DNA of 64,000 nt from Lethocerus indicus (GCA_019843655.1 JACDQD010000002.1:4226585-4290584), one strand, 5' to 3'; shown: positions 1-12,670, numbered from the stretch's first letter. Notes: generated from the letters alone by a model not told the origin. Numbers and translations: made by a program.

Positions 1-1183
1 GTACTAATAATATTATCAGTAATATTGGCAATAATGTACTGTAGATGTTTTAAATAACATAAAAATTATTACGTTATTTATACGCTCATTTTGAATCAGC
101 TTTATTTTGTATTTTTATAATACAAAATTGTTTGACAATGTCGGCATTGTATTTATCGGTTATTCGGTAAAATTTTTAACCGAACGTATTTTCGTTCTTG
201 TTGTAATTTTTTATATAACGCCAGGATTTTTTTTTAATTTTAAACATATTTTAAACGTATTTTTGTTTTTAGGGCACATATCTGTTTCCTAATCGGTTGG
301 CGACCCTGCTTCAAAATGTCTCAAATAGGCTCCACCGAATGTACAGTTGGAACAAAGACAAATACACTTCTATTCTTTCTAGATTTTATAATTTTGCAAA
401 ATTACAATACTTATATCGGCGAAACGTATAAACGGAACGTATTTTAAATCAGCCTACACTTCGAAATATTCGAGTACGAAAATCTTATAGGCGGGCCACA
501 GCCCGATATAAGCTCAATATATAATGTCAATATATATAATCATTTGTTGGATAGAAAATTTTCTAAAAGTTGCCGCATTATTTCTTAAATCTGCACGGAC
601 TTTCTCTGTTGTTGTTTTTTTTGGTTTTACACGGGTCGTTAGTACAGGGGCGTAGCAAGTGTTGTTGGGCGGACACTATGTCGGGCTTCCGACTATGATG
701 CGGTTGACCTCGCGCCCGGTTCAACGAGATAATAATGAAAGGTTTGTAAAACAATCGGTGCCCTCTCCGGTCTGTTATAGCCGAATAATATTGACTCACT
801 TCGCCGCCGCAGATAATTACAGGCCGGCCGAGCTCACACCCACCGCCGCCGCTACATCGAAACTAATACACAATTTATATTATATACCCCTATTTGCGTT
901 ACATTTACGCCCAATCTAGGACAATGATGCCCGGAGAAAGATTTAAAGCGTTAAAGAAACCGGGTTAGAACTCGCGCAGATAAATAGATATAGGCATTTT
1001 ATTTTTGCTACAATTTCCAAGGCCTGGTGGATCGGAAACAAAAAATTTTGATTCCAAATCCGAGTAGTTGTAATTTTTTCAATCCGAGAAAAACTTTTCT
1101 TTCTCCCCCAACTCGTTAACCGTTTAACACAAATCATTTCGACGCAGTTAAAAGATAAACGAAGAGATCCTAATATATCTAAG

Positions 1184-1187
<4 letters not shown>

Positions 1188-1235
<48 letters not shown>
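1188..1235. repeat. (TA)n microsatellite
   Basis: This is a pure TA dinucleotide tract of about 48 bp. Similar tracts recur across the window at 11240-11265, 18277-18318, 38747-38796, 44039-44085, 51569-51589 and 55839-55892. Confidence 0.95.
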
Positions 1236-1238
<3 letters not shown>

Positions 1239-2171
1239 ACCGGAAGGTTACACGGGGTCAAGGTTATACAGAGAAGCTAAGAACAGAAATTCTGCTACGA
1301 CAGCGGGGGTTCTTCTTACGCGTAGGGGAAATACGAAAGGAAGGATATAAGGTAGAAAAGGACAGAAAGTGATTAATTATCCGATTTTCTGCTGAAAGTA
1401 CGAGATTTGCCAAACAGGCGAATAATAATAGAATACGGCCGTAAACCCCTATCGAGGGACAGGGCCGCGCCCTACCGGAATTACATGCAACAATATGCCA
1501 TCAACAAATATTTTCACTTTCGTAATTATTTCAATTTTATATTTTCGCTTTTAAATCTCCACTCCTGGAAATTCAAAGGCCGCGTTTTTAAAAAGTCGGT
1601 GGGAAAACGTTGGCGTCGCTAAAGTGTCGGCGGCGAGATCGTAAACACTTCAGCCGCGAACTGACGACGACTTGTCCGAATATCGTCGCGTAAATAATCG
1701 AAACAACTACGAACTAATTAGTTTTAGACGTGTCGTATTATTTGTGAAACGATCCGGCTCCTATACAATACCCGGTCGCGTACGGAATATTTAACAGCGG
1801 CCACCAATTAATACGACTCCAATAGAGTCGTTCGAAGCGACCACAGTTAATTTTTTATTTAGTTAAAAGTCGAATGGGTTTCAGGAGAAGAGACTCTCTC
1901 TCTCTCTCTCTGTCTCGCGATATTCGTGTCGCGAAGAACACTTAAAAAGGTCTCACGGAAGGCAGTACAAAGTAATCGGTTGTCGGCCAAAGTTCGTGCC
2001 GATTCACGACAGCTCTGAATATATATCGGAAAGATTGAAAAGAAACGACACGAATACATATTTACAAGGGTCAGTAATTGGGGCATATTTGGAAAAAAGT
2101 TCGGTTACGATACGTTGATTTCTCTCGGTTTTATACGCCTTAGAATATATACGTAGCGAACAAAGCGCGTT

Positions 2172-2510
2172 ACTTTTTCGCTGTTTGCTCGGTTTAAAGC
2201 TGGTGATTTCGATCCTGAAGATCAAGAATGCCCGGGTAGGCCGTCCACCGGAGACGAAGATCCGATTAAAACGGTAATCGAAAATAATCCACGCTCCACA
2301 ACGCGTCAATCAGCGGAAATGCTAAATAAATCGACGATCCACGACCATATTGGCGAAGCTTGACTACTTAAGCCGTCTCGATGTATGGTGGATTTAACGG
2401 AGTAGAATTCATTTGCGACTCGGTTTACAAACGCAACGAGGAGACAACGGACTTTCAGGACAACCGATTCTAACAGAGGGGACGTTGACTGTTCTATGTT
2501 AGATATTGGA
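2172..2510 (+). mobile_element. Broken mariner-type (Tc1/mariner) transposase fragment
   Basis: Plus-strand reading gives pieces that line up in order with the N-terminal half of mariner transposases. At 2178-2270 the peptide LFARFKAGDFDPEDQECPGR matches the usual WFxKFKxGDFDLxDxxxSGRP motif. It is followed by a helix-turn-helix-like part (NNPRSTTRQSAEMLNKSTIH). After an in-frame stop near 2362 and a frame change come YLSRLDVW, then ICDSVYKRNE, then a remnant of the ITGDEKW region. The catalytic DDD core and both terminal inverted repeats are absent. It is a fossil with at least one stop and two frameshifts, oriented antisense to the engrailed-family gene, and it ends about 15-25 bp from that gene's splice donor. 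The identification rests on motif recall, without a database search. Confidence 0.75.
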
Positions 2511-2522
2511 AGGAGGACTTAC

Positions 2523-2871
2523 CGGAGCTAGGTCTGTCGGAGTAGCGGGTGCAGTAGACCCAGGCGGGCCAGGCGGTGGCGGAGGCGGAGGCGGCGGAGG
2601 CGGAGGCGGAGGGTGGTGACGGGGGCGACGAGCCTCCGGAGCTGGAGGTCGTGGGCGTGGGCGTGGGCGGGGGCGGGGGTGCGGGCGGCTCGGGTCGCCG
2701 CCTCCGGGGGCAGAACTCGGGCATCAGTATCCTCTCTATGCTGAAGCTGATGGGGGGCGAGCCGCGGCGGGCCTCGGGGGTGGCGGCCGCCGCCGTGTCG
2801 TCCTCCTGGCAGCCCCCCCTCCTCATAACGTCCTCTTCTAGGCAGCGGCGCGTACTCCTATAAATATACAT
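2523..2871 (-). CDS. en/inv: Engrailed/invected-family homeoprotein, 5' coding exon (partial)
   Basis: Segment-polarity and posterior-compartment transcription factor; only the exon before the homeodomain is present. Visible motifs are EH1 (FSIERILMPEF), the Groucho-binding repression helix, and EH2 (WPAWVYCTRYSDRPSSG), the Extradenticle/PBX-contacting hexapeptide region. Between them is a short, low-complexity Pro/Ser/Ala linker of about 45 residues. The exon ends ...SSG with a clean donor (CG|GTAAGT, phase 1) exactly where engrailed and invected genes carry an intron. The open frame begins with ATG at 2871; an in-frame ATG at 2826 has a better context (purine at -3) and may be the true start. 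The N terminus is much shorter than in Drosophila engrailed or invected. The segment is very GC-rich in an AT-rich window. Engrailed versus invected cannot be decided without the next exon. Confidence 0.88.
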
Positions 2872-3044
2872 GTGCGGGTGTTGCGGCCCCCTCCCCCGGG
2901 GGCGGCGGACGGGGGCGGTGGGCGAGCTCTGAGGGGAGGGAGCGCGGGGCGGGTCCTACTGGCCGGGTGTCGGACTGCCGAATGGCGGGCCCTGGCCCCT
3001 CCCGGGCCCCCACCCCGCTGGCCCCACTGCCCCACCACACACCA

Positions 3045-3099
3045 AGCCCCGCCCACCTCGCCCCAAGCCCCGCCCACAACCCCACCGAGCCCCGCCCAC
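3045..3099 (+). promoter_or_regulatory. Cluster of three GC boxes upstream of the engrailed exon
   Basis: The 12-mer agccccgcccac occurs three times, at 3045-3056, 3066-3077 and 3088-3099, spaced 21-22 bp apart (about two helical turns). CCCCGCCC is the classical Sp1/KLF binding core. The cluster sits about 175-270 bp upstream of the engrailed-family coding start. Sp1/KLF sites are known parts of the Drosophila engrailed Polycomb response element; assigning that role here is inference. Confidence 0.5.
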
Positions 3100-4955
3100 A
3101 CCCCCACCTCACTCCACCAATCGCCTCTCGCTCCACCCGCCCCCTCCACGCCCTCCTCGAATCGTAAACGCGATAAACGTCGCCGGAAAAACTACTAATT
3201 TAGGGAGGACGCCACCTTCCCTAATCTATTTACTTACTGAAATCCTTCCCTTTCTCCAGATATTTAGCCGCCTGTATTACCTCAGATTTCTCTCCATCGT
3301 CCTGATGAGGGTCCGGAGTTGGGGTTCCATTGATTATTGAATTTTATACTGAACGAAAACGGCTAGGATCAAGATAATCATATTATCTTGATGAGTTATT
3401 TTTAAATGGCATAATTTATGTAAATACGATGCGAATTATGTGGCCCGTGCGTAAGGAGAAATCTCGCCGTTGGTACACGCCAAAAACGAGCGACGATAAA
3501 AAGAAATTCATTTTTTATAATTGAACGCGAAACGCTGTGGTAACGCCTAAGAAACCTGCTTACTTACACTGCCCAAAAAATCGTATTGAGCGCTTTGAAA
3601 TGACAATAACTCATTCGTCTGAATATATTCCGCGTTCTTTAAATAATTTACTCTTCCAGAACGCTCGATTTCAATAACGAAACAATTTTCTGTATAGATC
3701 AGTACGAACGATACAATATTCGCCTAATGGAACATAATTACGATATAGCGTTACAGATGCCATCTCTTGAGTAGAAAATAAACTACTAGAGAGTTATCTA
3801 CTGTCGGAACTTTACCCAGTTCAGATGGCTCAATTGATTCATATTAAAGGGGATTATTCTTTGGGGCATACCATTTCTTTTGGAGGATAGTTAAATCTAT
3901 CTGGTTATCAAACACCATTAAGTTATTAACTTTGTTATACTCAAGTTCCAGAAATATAAGTACTTCATCTATCCAGAGGGATAATTAGAAATATAAAAGT
4001 ATAAAATTTAGTGTTTTACCAGAATATACAATTATTCTATTGTATCATTATGATAGATCATAAAGATTATAAAACAGATAAAAATATTACAAAACACGGC
4101 AAAAAGATCCGGTTTAAAGATTATATTAATCGTCATAAAGATCATAAAACACTTAATAACCTACAGAAAAACGTGTAGTCCAATATATACTTTAAATATT
4201 TATTATTATATATTTCATGAATATTTAATCAGTACACTTTTAAAAAATTTACCAGTTTCAATTCAGAAGAAGTTTCAATATTCTATCACAACATAAAGGT
4301 ATTAAGGACCTGCTACACACTAAGTGCATTTAACTAAATCTAAATTAGTATAACTGAAAGCCTTCGGCAGTTTTAATGGTTTAAAACACACTTTTATCTA
4401 CTAAGCCACCACAGACCCTGAAATTATTCATAATTCTATATAATATAAAAACTATTTTCTCTTTACAATAGTTACTATTTCTTTATTTGAATATAATACT
4501 TGTTTTATTAGTTAAGACACTTTTCCATTCAAATTTCCTTTGATTGTAATAAATAATAATTAAAATAATAATAAAAAATAATAAATAAGTAATAATAATG
4601 AAAACAAATCATTATCAATATAAAATTCTTTACCATTTTAAAATATCAATTTCAAATATTAATTTCTTCATCTGTCTTGATTTATCTCCGAAGATGGATA
4701 CATTAAATACAAGATATTAACGACCATTCTATTTAGTTCAAAAATAATTTCTAGTCGCTCAAAAATGCGTTATTAATGAATAAAAATATATGGACAAACT
4801 GTAGTTTTACTATCGATATTGATTACAAACGTTGAAGGCAATTTGAGCTTTTAATAAAAAAAAAACGCCGCTGGTAATGATTGACAGTTTTATTTGGAGA
4901 AATGTTATTTTTCCAAATATCAGGATTTGTATGGAAGAGAACAGAACATGAGTGC

Positions 4956-5051
4956 TACCTGGTGGAAATTACTGGAACTACCAGCGGCCGCATCAGCATT
5001 TCTGGCGTGCAGCCATCTGGTGGCAATTCTTGGAACTACTAGCGGCCGCAT
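4956..5051. repeat. Direct duplication of a 38-bp motif with a GCGGCCGC core
   Basis: Two copies, 4956-4993 and 5014-5051 (58-bp period), share the pattern CTGGTGG, an AATT-TGGAACTAC block and AGCGGCCGCAT, with five differences. Both sit in a very AT-rich background, where an 8-bp GCGGCCGC palindrome is unexpected. CTGGTGG followed by GCGGC resembles a zinc-finger insulator site (CTCF-like), but I cannot score it. Confidence 0.7.
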
Positions 5052-6968
5052 TTATGAGGGAAATAAATATATTCCAATAACTTATGTTATTCTATATTTC
5101 ATTAAAAACATAAACAAATTATTTCATACACCTTCACCATTTTATCCCAATAAGCTAACATTTCTGGAATTAAAGTGCTTCATAGACATTACTGAAATTG
5201 GTGAAATTATCAACCAAGAATGCTAACACAAAACATCCTTTATATGCTATAATTGAATAATTTGCTTTCAAACAATCTACATAACTGAATTACGCTATTT
5301 CCTAACGTTAAAAACATTTTATATTTAATATATTGAAATATTTTAAGAGATCATTATGTATGGCAAAGCTATTTCATAGACCAAAAAATGTTGTCATTGA
5401 TAATAACTAAATTCACCTAATGAAAAGGAAAATCTCCTGACAGATGGCTTCCTCAGACTCTCAATCAATGAATTGTATCCAAAATTAAATTTATAAGCTT
5501 AAACAACTGATGATGGGAATTTTAAATGATAAACAGGCACAGTCAATATCTTTGTTTATTCAATCAGGCACACTGAATCCACTGGAGTCAGTAGAATGGA
5601 ACTCTTTGAACTTTTACTTCTTACCTATTATGACTATAACAAAAGACAAGTAGATATCGTTACAACATTATTGTGTCGATAAAAAACACAGACACGGCAC
5701 TCTAGAAAATAAAAGAACAGAGGCTATGGAAACTAACAATAACTGAATACCGGTTTGTTAAGACATATTTCCACAAAAGACTGAGCACAATAATTTTGCA
5801 AATCACATATCTCTGACATTTATACTATGTAAAATGAAGTAATATTAAAGTTAAAATTATCTATTGGGTAAAACAAAGTACAAGGTTTTACATCGTTTGT
5901 CGATATCAACAAGTTCCATAGTGAGACATAAAAATAAAAATTCTGCACTGTATTAACAAAGGGGGATAAAGGAAACTAACCATTACTGACTAAGTCAATA
6001 CATTTAGAAAATATTCAGAAGAAAAAACAAATACATACCACAATTTTTCATAACACCTCACCAAAAAAGTAAATTGCACAATTTCAAACAATAACCCAAT
6101 AACTATTTAAAACCCAAAAATTGTTCCTAATATTAATTAAGGAAGTGAGATTAAAATGTTAATATTCCACAAATATTTACAGTATATTCATCGTTAAACA
6201 ATCAATATTATAACACGTTCAATAAATATTAATGAAATTGAATGTTGAATTTTTTACTATTACATGATTTTGATTGCATGTTAGTATACTTTGGAGGCCT
6301 ACTTTCCAAGAAACTTTGAATGCTTCTCAGTGTGTGATTCCTGAAAATAACAAGAAAAACACACAAAATGTTTCAGTCTTTGTATTCCTGTCGAAATAAA
6401 TTAACAGAGTTGGAAGCACAATGAAAAATTGGGTCATCGACATATCAATATCATAAAACAGGAATGATAAAAATAGTTTAAGTACTAAGAATTTAAACAA
6501 AATCAAAGTAATGATTTCACTCGTATTACACTTATCACAATGTTAAATCAAACAATAATTTGAGTAATACAAAGGCATAATAAGAATAGAGCTATAATTA
6601 GTGACGATAGAAGAGCAACATGACCCTTGAAAGTTTTAAATACTTATCGATGTGAAAATGGCCCAGTAAAAAATACTGTTTTATTAATCACAAAAATAAA
6701 CAGTACAAAAGACAGAGCCTACAGACTATTTTTGAGGCCAAGGCAAAAATGTTTATCTCTATAAAAGAAGCAGAATGCTATTTAAAAGAGTGATCGGTTC
6801 GGAGGCTGAATGAAGGACCAAAATCTAATAAATTTATTATATCAACGGAGAGGCACCTGCTTCAATGTTCCGTAACACAATTCTTAGCATGTCCATTTCC
6901 TATTAATGCACAACTGGAAGGAGATATTTAATTATCAAACAAGCTCAGCTAACCTCCCAAAGGTGTAT

Positions 6969-6990
6969 ATGTGTGTGTGTGTGTGTGTGT
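6969..6990. repeat. (GT)n microsatellite
   Basis: An uninterrupted GT dinucleotide tract of about 22 bp downstream of ERGIC-53. Confidence 0.9.
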
Positions 6991-7251
6991 ACTCACGAGC
7001 TAAGTTATTTCATTTTTACACAAAATATAATAAAACAGTCGTAACAATAGAGTGGTATTGTAAAAAATGTTTTGAGTCGCTCTCTGGAATGTGAATGAAG
7101 TCAGTGAATAATAAAGAGATGAACTGAGCTCTGGTGATTGGCAATGTTCTTGCAGCGCCAGCTATCCTATCCCCTTCCTCGGCAATGGCAGTACATCATC
7201 GATAACAGAGTATTGACCAATCGAATCCAGTTGACAGTTACTAGTATTTTC

Positions 7252-10200
7252 TTAGTAGAATTTCTTTGCCTGGCTCTCTCTGCTATCCCTAAAAAGAAAA
7301 AGGTAATATCTTGTATTTAATAAATCAAAAATGAGTAATATAAATTAATAATAATTGTTAAATAAATTGAACGATGTTGGACAGTGATCAATAAAATTTG
7401 AGTTAAAAGGGGGCAGGGGTTCTAAGGGAGTCTGGAATATCACTCTTGCAATTGTATGTCTCCACTTGCTTATTTGGCCTTAAGCTAGAATAGTTTTGGC
7501 TTCTCAGTAATACAATGAACACTGTCCAAATTAAGAACAAATAACAAACAAAGAATAAAGGTAAATGGAGGCAGAGAATTACTAAAGAGTCTATACTCAA
7601 TTAAATGTTTTGCTCTAAAGCTCTGAATTTATATTAATAAGTATTTAACAAAGAAACATTTAAGTAAGATCAACTGATATTTCATTAATTTCTACTATAA
7701 GTTTTTTAAATTTGAATATAAAATGTTGACAGTTTCCCAACCATTAAACGACACACTGCATAGTGCTCAATACCTGTATATTGTATAGAAGCAAAGTATG
7801 AGGAGGTGAGCAGCGACAACAAGAATCAGAACTAAGGGTGAGACACAGTTGGAAGCGCAAGGTGTTTGGGTTACAATTCTCTGGGCGACTGTCTCTGTTT
7901 CCCTCTTGACACCGTTCATAGTTTCTTTCAGTTCATTGACCAAGGAGACAGTGTCGTAGCCAAGGGACTGGACCTGGGCAGTAGGGGCCCTCGCCTGGCC
8001 CTGCAGTATCGCATCTGTTCTAGTGTGCACTTCGACTAAGTAGTTCCTAGAAAACGAACACAACAAGAAAAGTATTAAGTAAACCTTATGTGCATGCACA
8101 GTCAAATATTTCCAGAAAAATTAATAAAACAATCTTTGTAAAAATAGTATGTTACCACAAAGTTAATCATATAGAGCTTGACAAAAATCCAGTTTCGTTG
8201 GACACACATTAAGATTAAAATAGCTACATTATTGTAAGTACATTCTGAAGTAATATGATTTCAAAATTTGTGACTAATCTGATAAATTATTTATTGAGTA
8301 AAATAAATGCAAACATCGTATGAAACATTCTACAATAAAGTGATTGCCATTGCGGCAATGTCACTGACCTCAATTCCCTGGCCAAATTCAAAAGACTATT
8401 TTGGTTCTGAAGAAGAGCATCCACTTCATTTCTTCTTATGGTGTCTGTCATCATTGGCTGAGGTACTCCACCGTGAGGTACTGTACAAAATTATTATTGA
8501 ATGAACAATTTATCCGAAAAGTATTATTAAATAAAAATACAGTGTCAATGTTGAACATCATACAGTCAGTTAATTCCAACATAATGGTTATGTTTAATTA
8601 ACCAAGTAACATAACCAAGTGATACGAATTTATTGTTGATCTCAAAATGCATTAATTTATATTTCAAAAAATTATACCCAAAGAAGTTATTTAACTAGAT
8701 AGATATAGTAAAATTCTTTTCAATTATCTTTATTCATTTAAAATAATTAATAAATATCATTAAATGCAGTTTTGGCTTTACACACTGTAAGTAAGTAACA
8801 TTTTATCTATTGACTGTTGAGAATGTACAATGTCTTCAGACCTGTTGTACAATACAGCTAGTATCCTCAGCATCCTGTGTGAGAAGCCGAAACCGGTCTA
8901 GATCAAACACATGACACAAGAGGGATGATGAACATTAATGATCATTACCTTGTTGTGCTATTTGAGGTGCACCTCCCGTCTGTATATTGGAGAGCATGCT
9001 CATTGTCCTTTCCTGTCTCCCAATCATTTCATCTAACTTTTGACCCAGTGCTCGTACCTAAAATAAAGTTTCAATTTTAATTTCTCTATAATAACACTAT
9101 TGTAAAAATATGACTGCATAACACAAAACTATTGTTATACAACAGATTTTTCGATCCAATAAAAATCATAACGGACCTGCTCAAAAATTTGACTCTGTCC
9201 AGAAAATATTTGCCTGAGCTCCCGCTGTGAATCACTCTCAAACCAGTCATCGAATTCTCCTTCGTGGTCTTTGGCTCCAGGATTTTCTTTTTTGTACCTA
9301 ATAAACAATAATTAGTGAATACATTCCAATTGATTTAAAATAAACAAAAGGGATAACAATACTAATATTATTAAGTTTTATACAATTGAAGACATATTAA
9401 TAATTATAAATACAATAACTTTTTTCATTTAATTAGATGAAAATTAATTTCAAGGAACAAAAACAATCCACATTCCAATACACATAAATATAATTCATAT
9501 ACACATCCCAATATGCATACTAAAAATAAATTAAGAACTAATCAATAAAATTTAAAGAACATGTCAGAACATAGGTTACCAATATATGTCAATGCTTGTC
9601 TTATTTAATTTTAATTACATTTAATACATTAATAAACCTTTTGTATTTTTATAAATACATATTTTCATCATCAGTATTAATAAATGCATTTTACCAATAA
9701 GTTACCTTAATGAGGTTTTGTTGAAAGCTGTTATTAATATTCAAGAACAATATTATCACAACATAATTCTCTTATAACTAAAGAAATCTTAGTTTTGAAG
9801 CTGACTAAATCATATAATAAATAAAAAATGCGTTATAAATACTTACTCTTCCTTTTGGTGTTCAAGTTTACGCTGATATTCTGCATACTCTTGGGTGAGC
9901 TTTGTTTCCTCTTCTGGACTGACACGCTGGGGTTGACCGGATGTTGGTTGCTGCCCAGGAGCGTATAAACTCGATGTGAGAAAATGAAGAACATCGTGAT
10001 CATCTGGAAAACATGCGTGAATAAATACTCTGCAATCTGCTACATAAAATAAAACCATTTCTCGATGCAGAATTAAATAATGATAAAATAAATAATCAAT
10101 AAAATTGCACGGCCGGCTTGTAGATTTCAAAACTGGTTCTGATTTGTCGGACAAAACAGATTGATCGGGACTGAAGTAACTTTCTGCATACCCAATAAAT

Positions 10201-12264
10201 GTTCGTTCCATCAAAATCAAACAGGCACAGTCATTACTAACATAATTTTTTTAACTTGCACCACTCCAAAATAAATAAGTCTGAGCGTATAAGCTGAGAG
10301 GTGTCTGTCAATAAAGTAACTTGCCTGTACAGCAACATTTAGTATGTACACGGTATATAGGATGTCATTGGTTGGATCGCCAATGCCACTATGTATCTTA
10401 TGCAATTTTAAACTTGATTTTAACTTGATCTAAAAAATTGCAATTATGTAATAATTGGTTGAAAAAAAGAATATACAGACAGTAGATATCGCTTAATGTA
10501 GAAGGCTTTTGTAAGGGTGATGAAATGGCAGAGTAAAATGAAATTATCAAATATAAATGTTAAGTTATAAACTGGTGATTATCTAAAATTTAACCAATTA
10601 CCTGCAAGACCACCAGTGGCCGCTGAGAGCCCAAAATATCCAGATTTTGGTAAGTTCAACTTCTCAACCCTCATACAGACTTCAAAATCTTGTTCATTGT
10701 TGGTCATGCCATTGTGGAACAAGACCTAACAAATAACGTAAATTAAATCCCATATGCGTATTATTATATCATAAATATCAGTTTTACTTTGTCCACTATT
10801 AGTATGTATCTATTAACATTGAGAAAATATAATTAAATACACCATTGTAATCATAATTAAACATTTCTTTACCGTTAAAGTGTTCATGTAATACTCAATT
10901 TTAGCTCTAGTGGGATAAAGCTTGTTACGGAAATCTCGAAGACACCCAGCAAGTTGTTGAGTCCCACCATCACTGCAATTTAAAATATCAAATCACAAAT
11001 TAATATCTAAAATGCTGACATATCACTTGAATTAATCGAATAATGGATAAGATAATCATATTTATGTATGTATACATACACACACTGACACATATATACA
11101 AGTAAGATGAATATTTGAATTGATGGCTGAAACCATCTCAGAGATAAACTTGCTGACTTGGAATGTTTGTCAGCAATTCCTAGCAGTCCAGTATGAAACC
11201 CACAATTCATTTTAGAGAAAGAAAATTTCATAAATGAATGTATATATATATATATATATATATATTGTTTTGGTATAATAATGTAATAAAATTGTACGTG
11301 TAATGTAATTTAAAGGATATCAATCAAGGGTTGAGATAAAATTATGACTGAGGAAACCTGAAGACTTACTTGGCATGATCAAATTCTTTAGTTCCATCAT
11401 TCAGTACAGCCATAATGTACGGATTGTTGTGCTTGTTATCATTGTCGAAAGAGTCAAAAAATATACCAAGCCCTCGCCATTTGTCAGAACTGCCAAAAAC
11501 CTGACCATCGTACGCCCCTTTGTTTTCAACATACCAAAAGGCCTGAAATCACAGTATATAACACTGATACACTCATTACGCATTATGTACAATTGTTCTA
11601 TTGTAATTTTACAATAATATATCCTTAAACCTAGAAACATATCAAACTTCCGTGTCTTAAGATTGTAACAGAAATGTGAAAAACTCACCAAACCATCGGC
11701 ACCAATTCTACCACGGCCAGTAATTCTAAAAACAATATCTACCTCCCACCAGTCAAAAGCGGTTTTCGATTTGGTCCAAATGGCACCTGTATTCACAATT
11801 TTTTTCAATTAAATAATAATCACTGACAATAACGGGATGTTACATTTTGTACGAAATATTAAAAAAACAACATTACCTTTCTGACTTTTTAGAGATGGTG
11901 CAATTCGTACATTTTCTGAGCTGGCTATGGCATCTGAAATCATGTAAAAGAGTTAACAGTCTGCAAACATTAGCTACCTCGAGAAAATTACTCCGTGTCA
12001 ATCGGAATACAAATTAATAATATCGCATATTTAAAAAAGGGATTGTAATAATTTCAATATTAAATCGTTCAAAGGTAAACAAGTGTTATACTACTACTTA
12101 CTTCCACCGTACTCCCAAAACGGTACCGAGCCGTCTTTTTGAGCCAGATAGGGGGGTTTGAAAGAATACTTGTACTCGAACTTCCTGAACGGGACGGAGG
12201 CCAAAGAATAATAGATGTTAATAAAAACTATGAAATTCAAAAGCCACCTAACTTCGGCACCCAT
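7252..12264 (-). CDS. LMAN1: ERGIC-53/LMAN1 L-type lectin cargo receptor, 12 coding exons
   Basis: Type I membrane lectin that cycles between ER and ER-Golgi intermediate compartment and carries high-mannose glycoproteins. Exons: 12102-12264, 11877-11933, 11689-11786, 11370-11542, 10873-10972, 10602-10725, 9847-10003, 9177-9297, 8949-9057, 8369-8480, 7774-8046, 7252-7288 (507 residues; human LMAN1 is 510). Residues 1-24 form a signal peptide. The L-type lectin domain runs from about 25 to 260. Ca2+/mannose residues are visible: D136, F138 and N140 in FFDSFDND, and H162 and D165 in FDHAND. A coiled-coil stalk is followed by a TM helix at about 472-494. The last exon, only 37 nt, encodes RDSRESQAKKFY: the KKxx dilysine ER-retrieval signal plus the aromatic pair needed for ER exit. 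It is divergent from BLOC1S6 with 406 bp between starts. Confidence 0.95.
11240..11265. repeat. (TA)n microsatellite in an ERGIC-53 intron
   Basis: TA tract of about 26 bp between coding exons 4 and 5 of ERGIC-53. Confidence 0.9.
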
Positions 12265-12670
12265 TTCGGTTAGTGTTAAGCTGCCAACTACTCAACTGGG
12301 TAACGTACGATTGGCCGACGGACGACGTGGAACCACCAAACCTGAACCGACAGTCGATTAACGGCGTCAGTTAATCGAGTTCGGCGAAAATCTTCCACAA
12401 ATGCCGAATTTTTAAGATTCCGAGAATAACGAATATTATAGGGGAATTCGCAACGCAAAAACACGGCGCGAACAAGGCCTCGAATTATCCGAAAAAGATT
12501 TTTTAATCTCGCCTCCAACCGTCGACCTATAATCGATTTATAGGACGGGACAGCTGTCGACGAAACATGCTTCGGTACATATAGGAGATAACATTGAAAA
12601 AGGTTACGTTTCTCGGTCTAATCCACTGGGCTTGGTCTACTCCGTCGCCTCTACTCGATTAGAACTGGTC
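12265..12670. promoter_or_regulatory. Divergent promoter between ERGIC-53 and BLOC1S6
   Basis: The 406 bp between the two start codons are less AT-rich than the flanks and carry no TATA box that I can place. Both 5' UTRs and a shared bidirectional promoter must lie here. Short frames in this stretch have no recognisable protein and are ignored. Confidence 0.6.

Larger units (their letters stand above)
1..2522. other. Intron or downstream part of the engrailed-family gene
   Basis: This stretch follows the splice donor of the engrailed-family exon (gene on the minus strand), so I read it as intron. I looked on the minus strand for a homeodomain exon (the WFQNKRAK helix) and for the short RS microexon typical of invected and found neither, so the homeodomain exon should lie beyond the left edge. 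Inside are a (TA)n tract at 1188-1235 and a broken mariner transposase fragment at about 2172-2510. The rest shows no coding signal. Confidence 0.6.
2872..7251. other. Region between engrailed exon and ERGIC-53 3' end
   Basis: The first 300 bp (to about 3170) continue the GC-rich block and hold a GC-box cluster. From about 3200 on the DNA is AT-rich without convincing exons on either strand. It contains a duplicated 38-bp motif at 4956-5051 and a (GT)n tract at about 6969-6990. The part just left of 7252 should carry the 3' UTR of ERGIC-53 (minus strand). The promoter and 5' UTR of the engrailed-family gene should lie within the first kilobase. Confidence 0.6.

Noticed and set aside
2494..3198. 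Several overlapping frames on both strands in the GC-rich block
   Set aside because: Only the minus-strand frame carries EH1 and EH2; the others are low-complexity Pro/Gly shadows.
4980..5050. GCGGCCGC (NotI) sites as possible cloning-vector or adapter contamination
   Set aside because: The two copies differ at several positions, are embedded in continuous AT-rich genomic sequence, and have no other vector sequence nearby.
6240..6340. Minus-strand acceptor with a reading that ended near KFLGK, first taken as the ERGIC-53 last exon
   Set aside because: A nearer 37-nt exon (7252-7288) has a better acceptor, keeps phase, and encodes the exact family ending QAKKFY.
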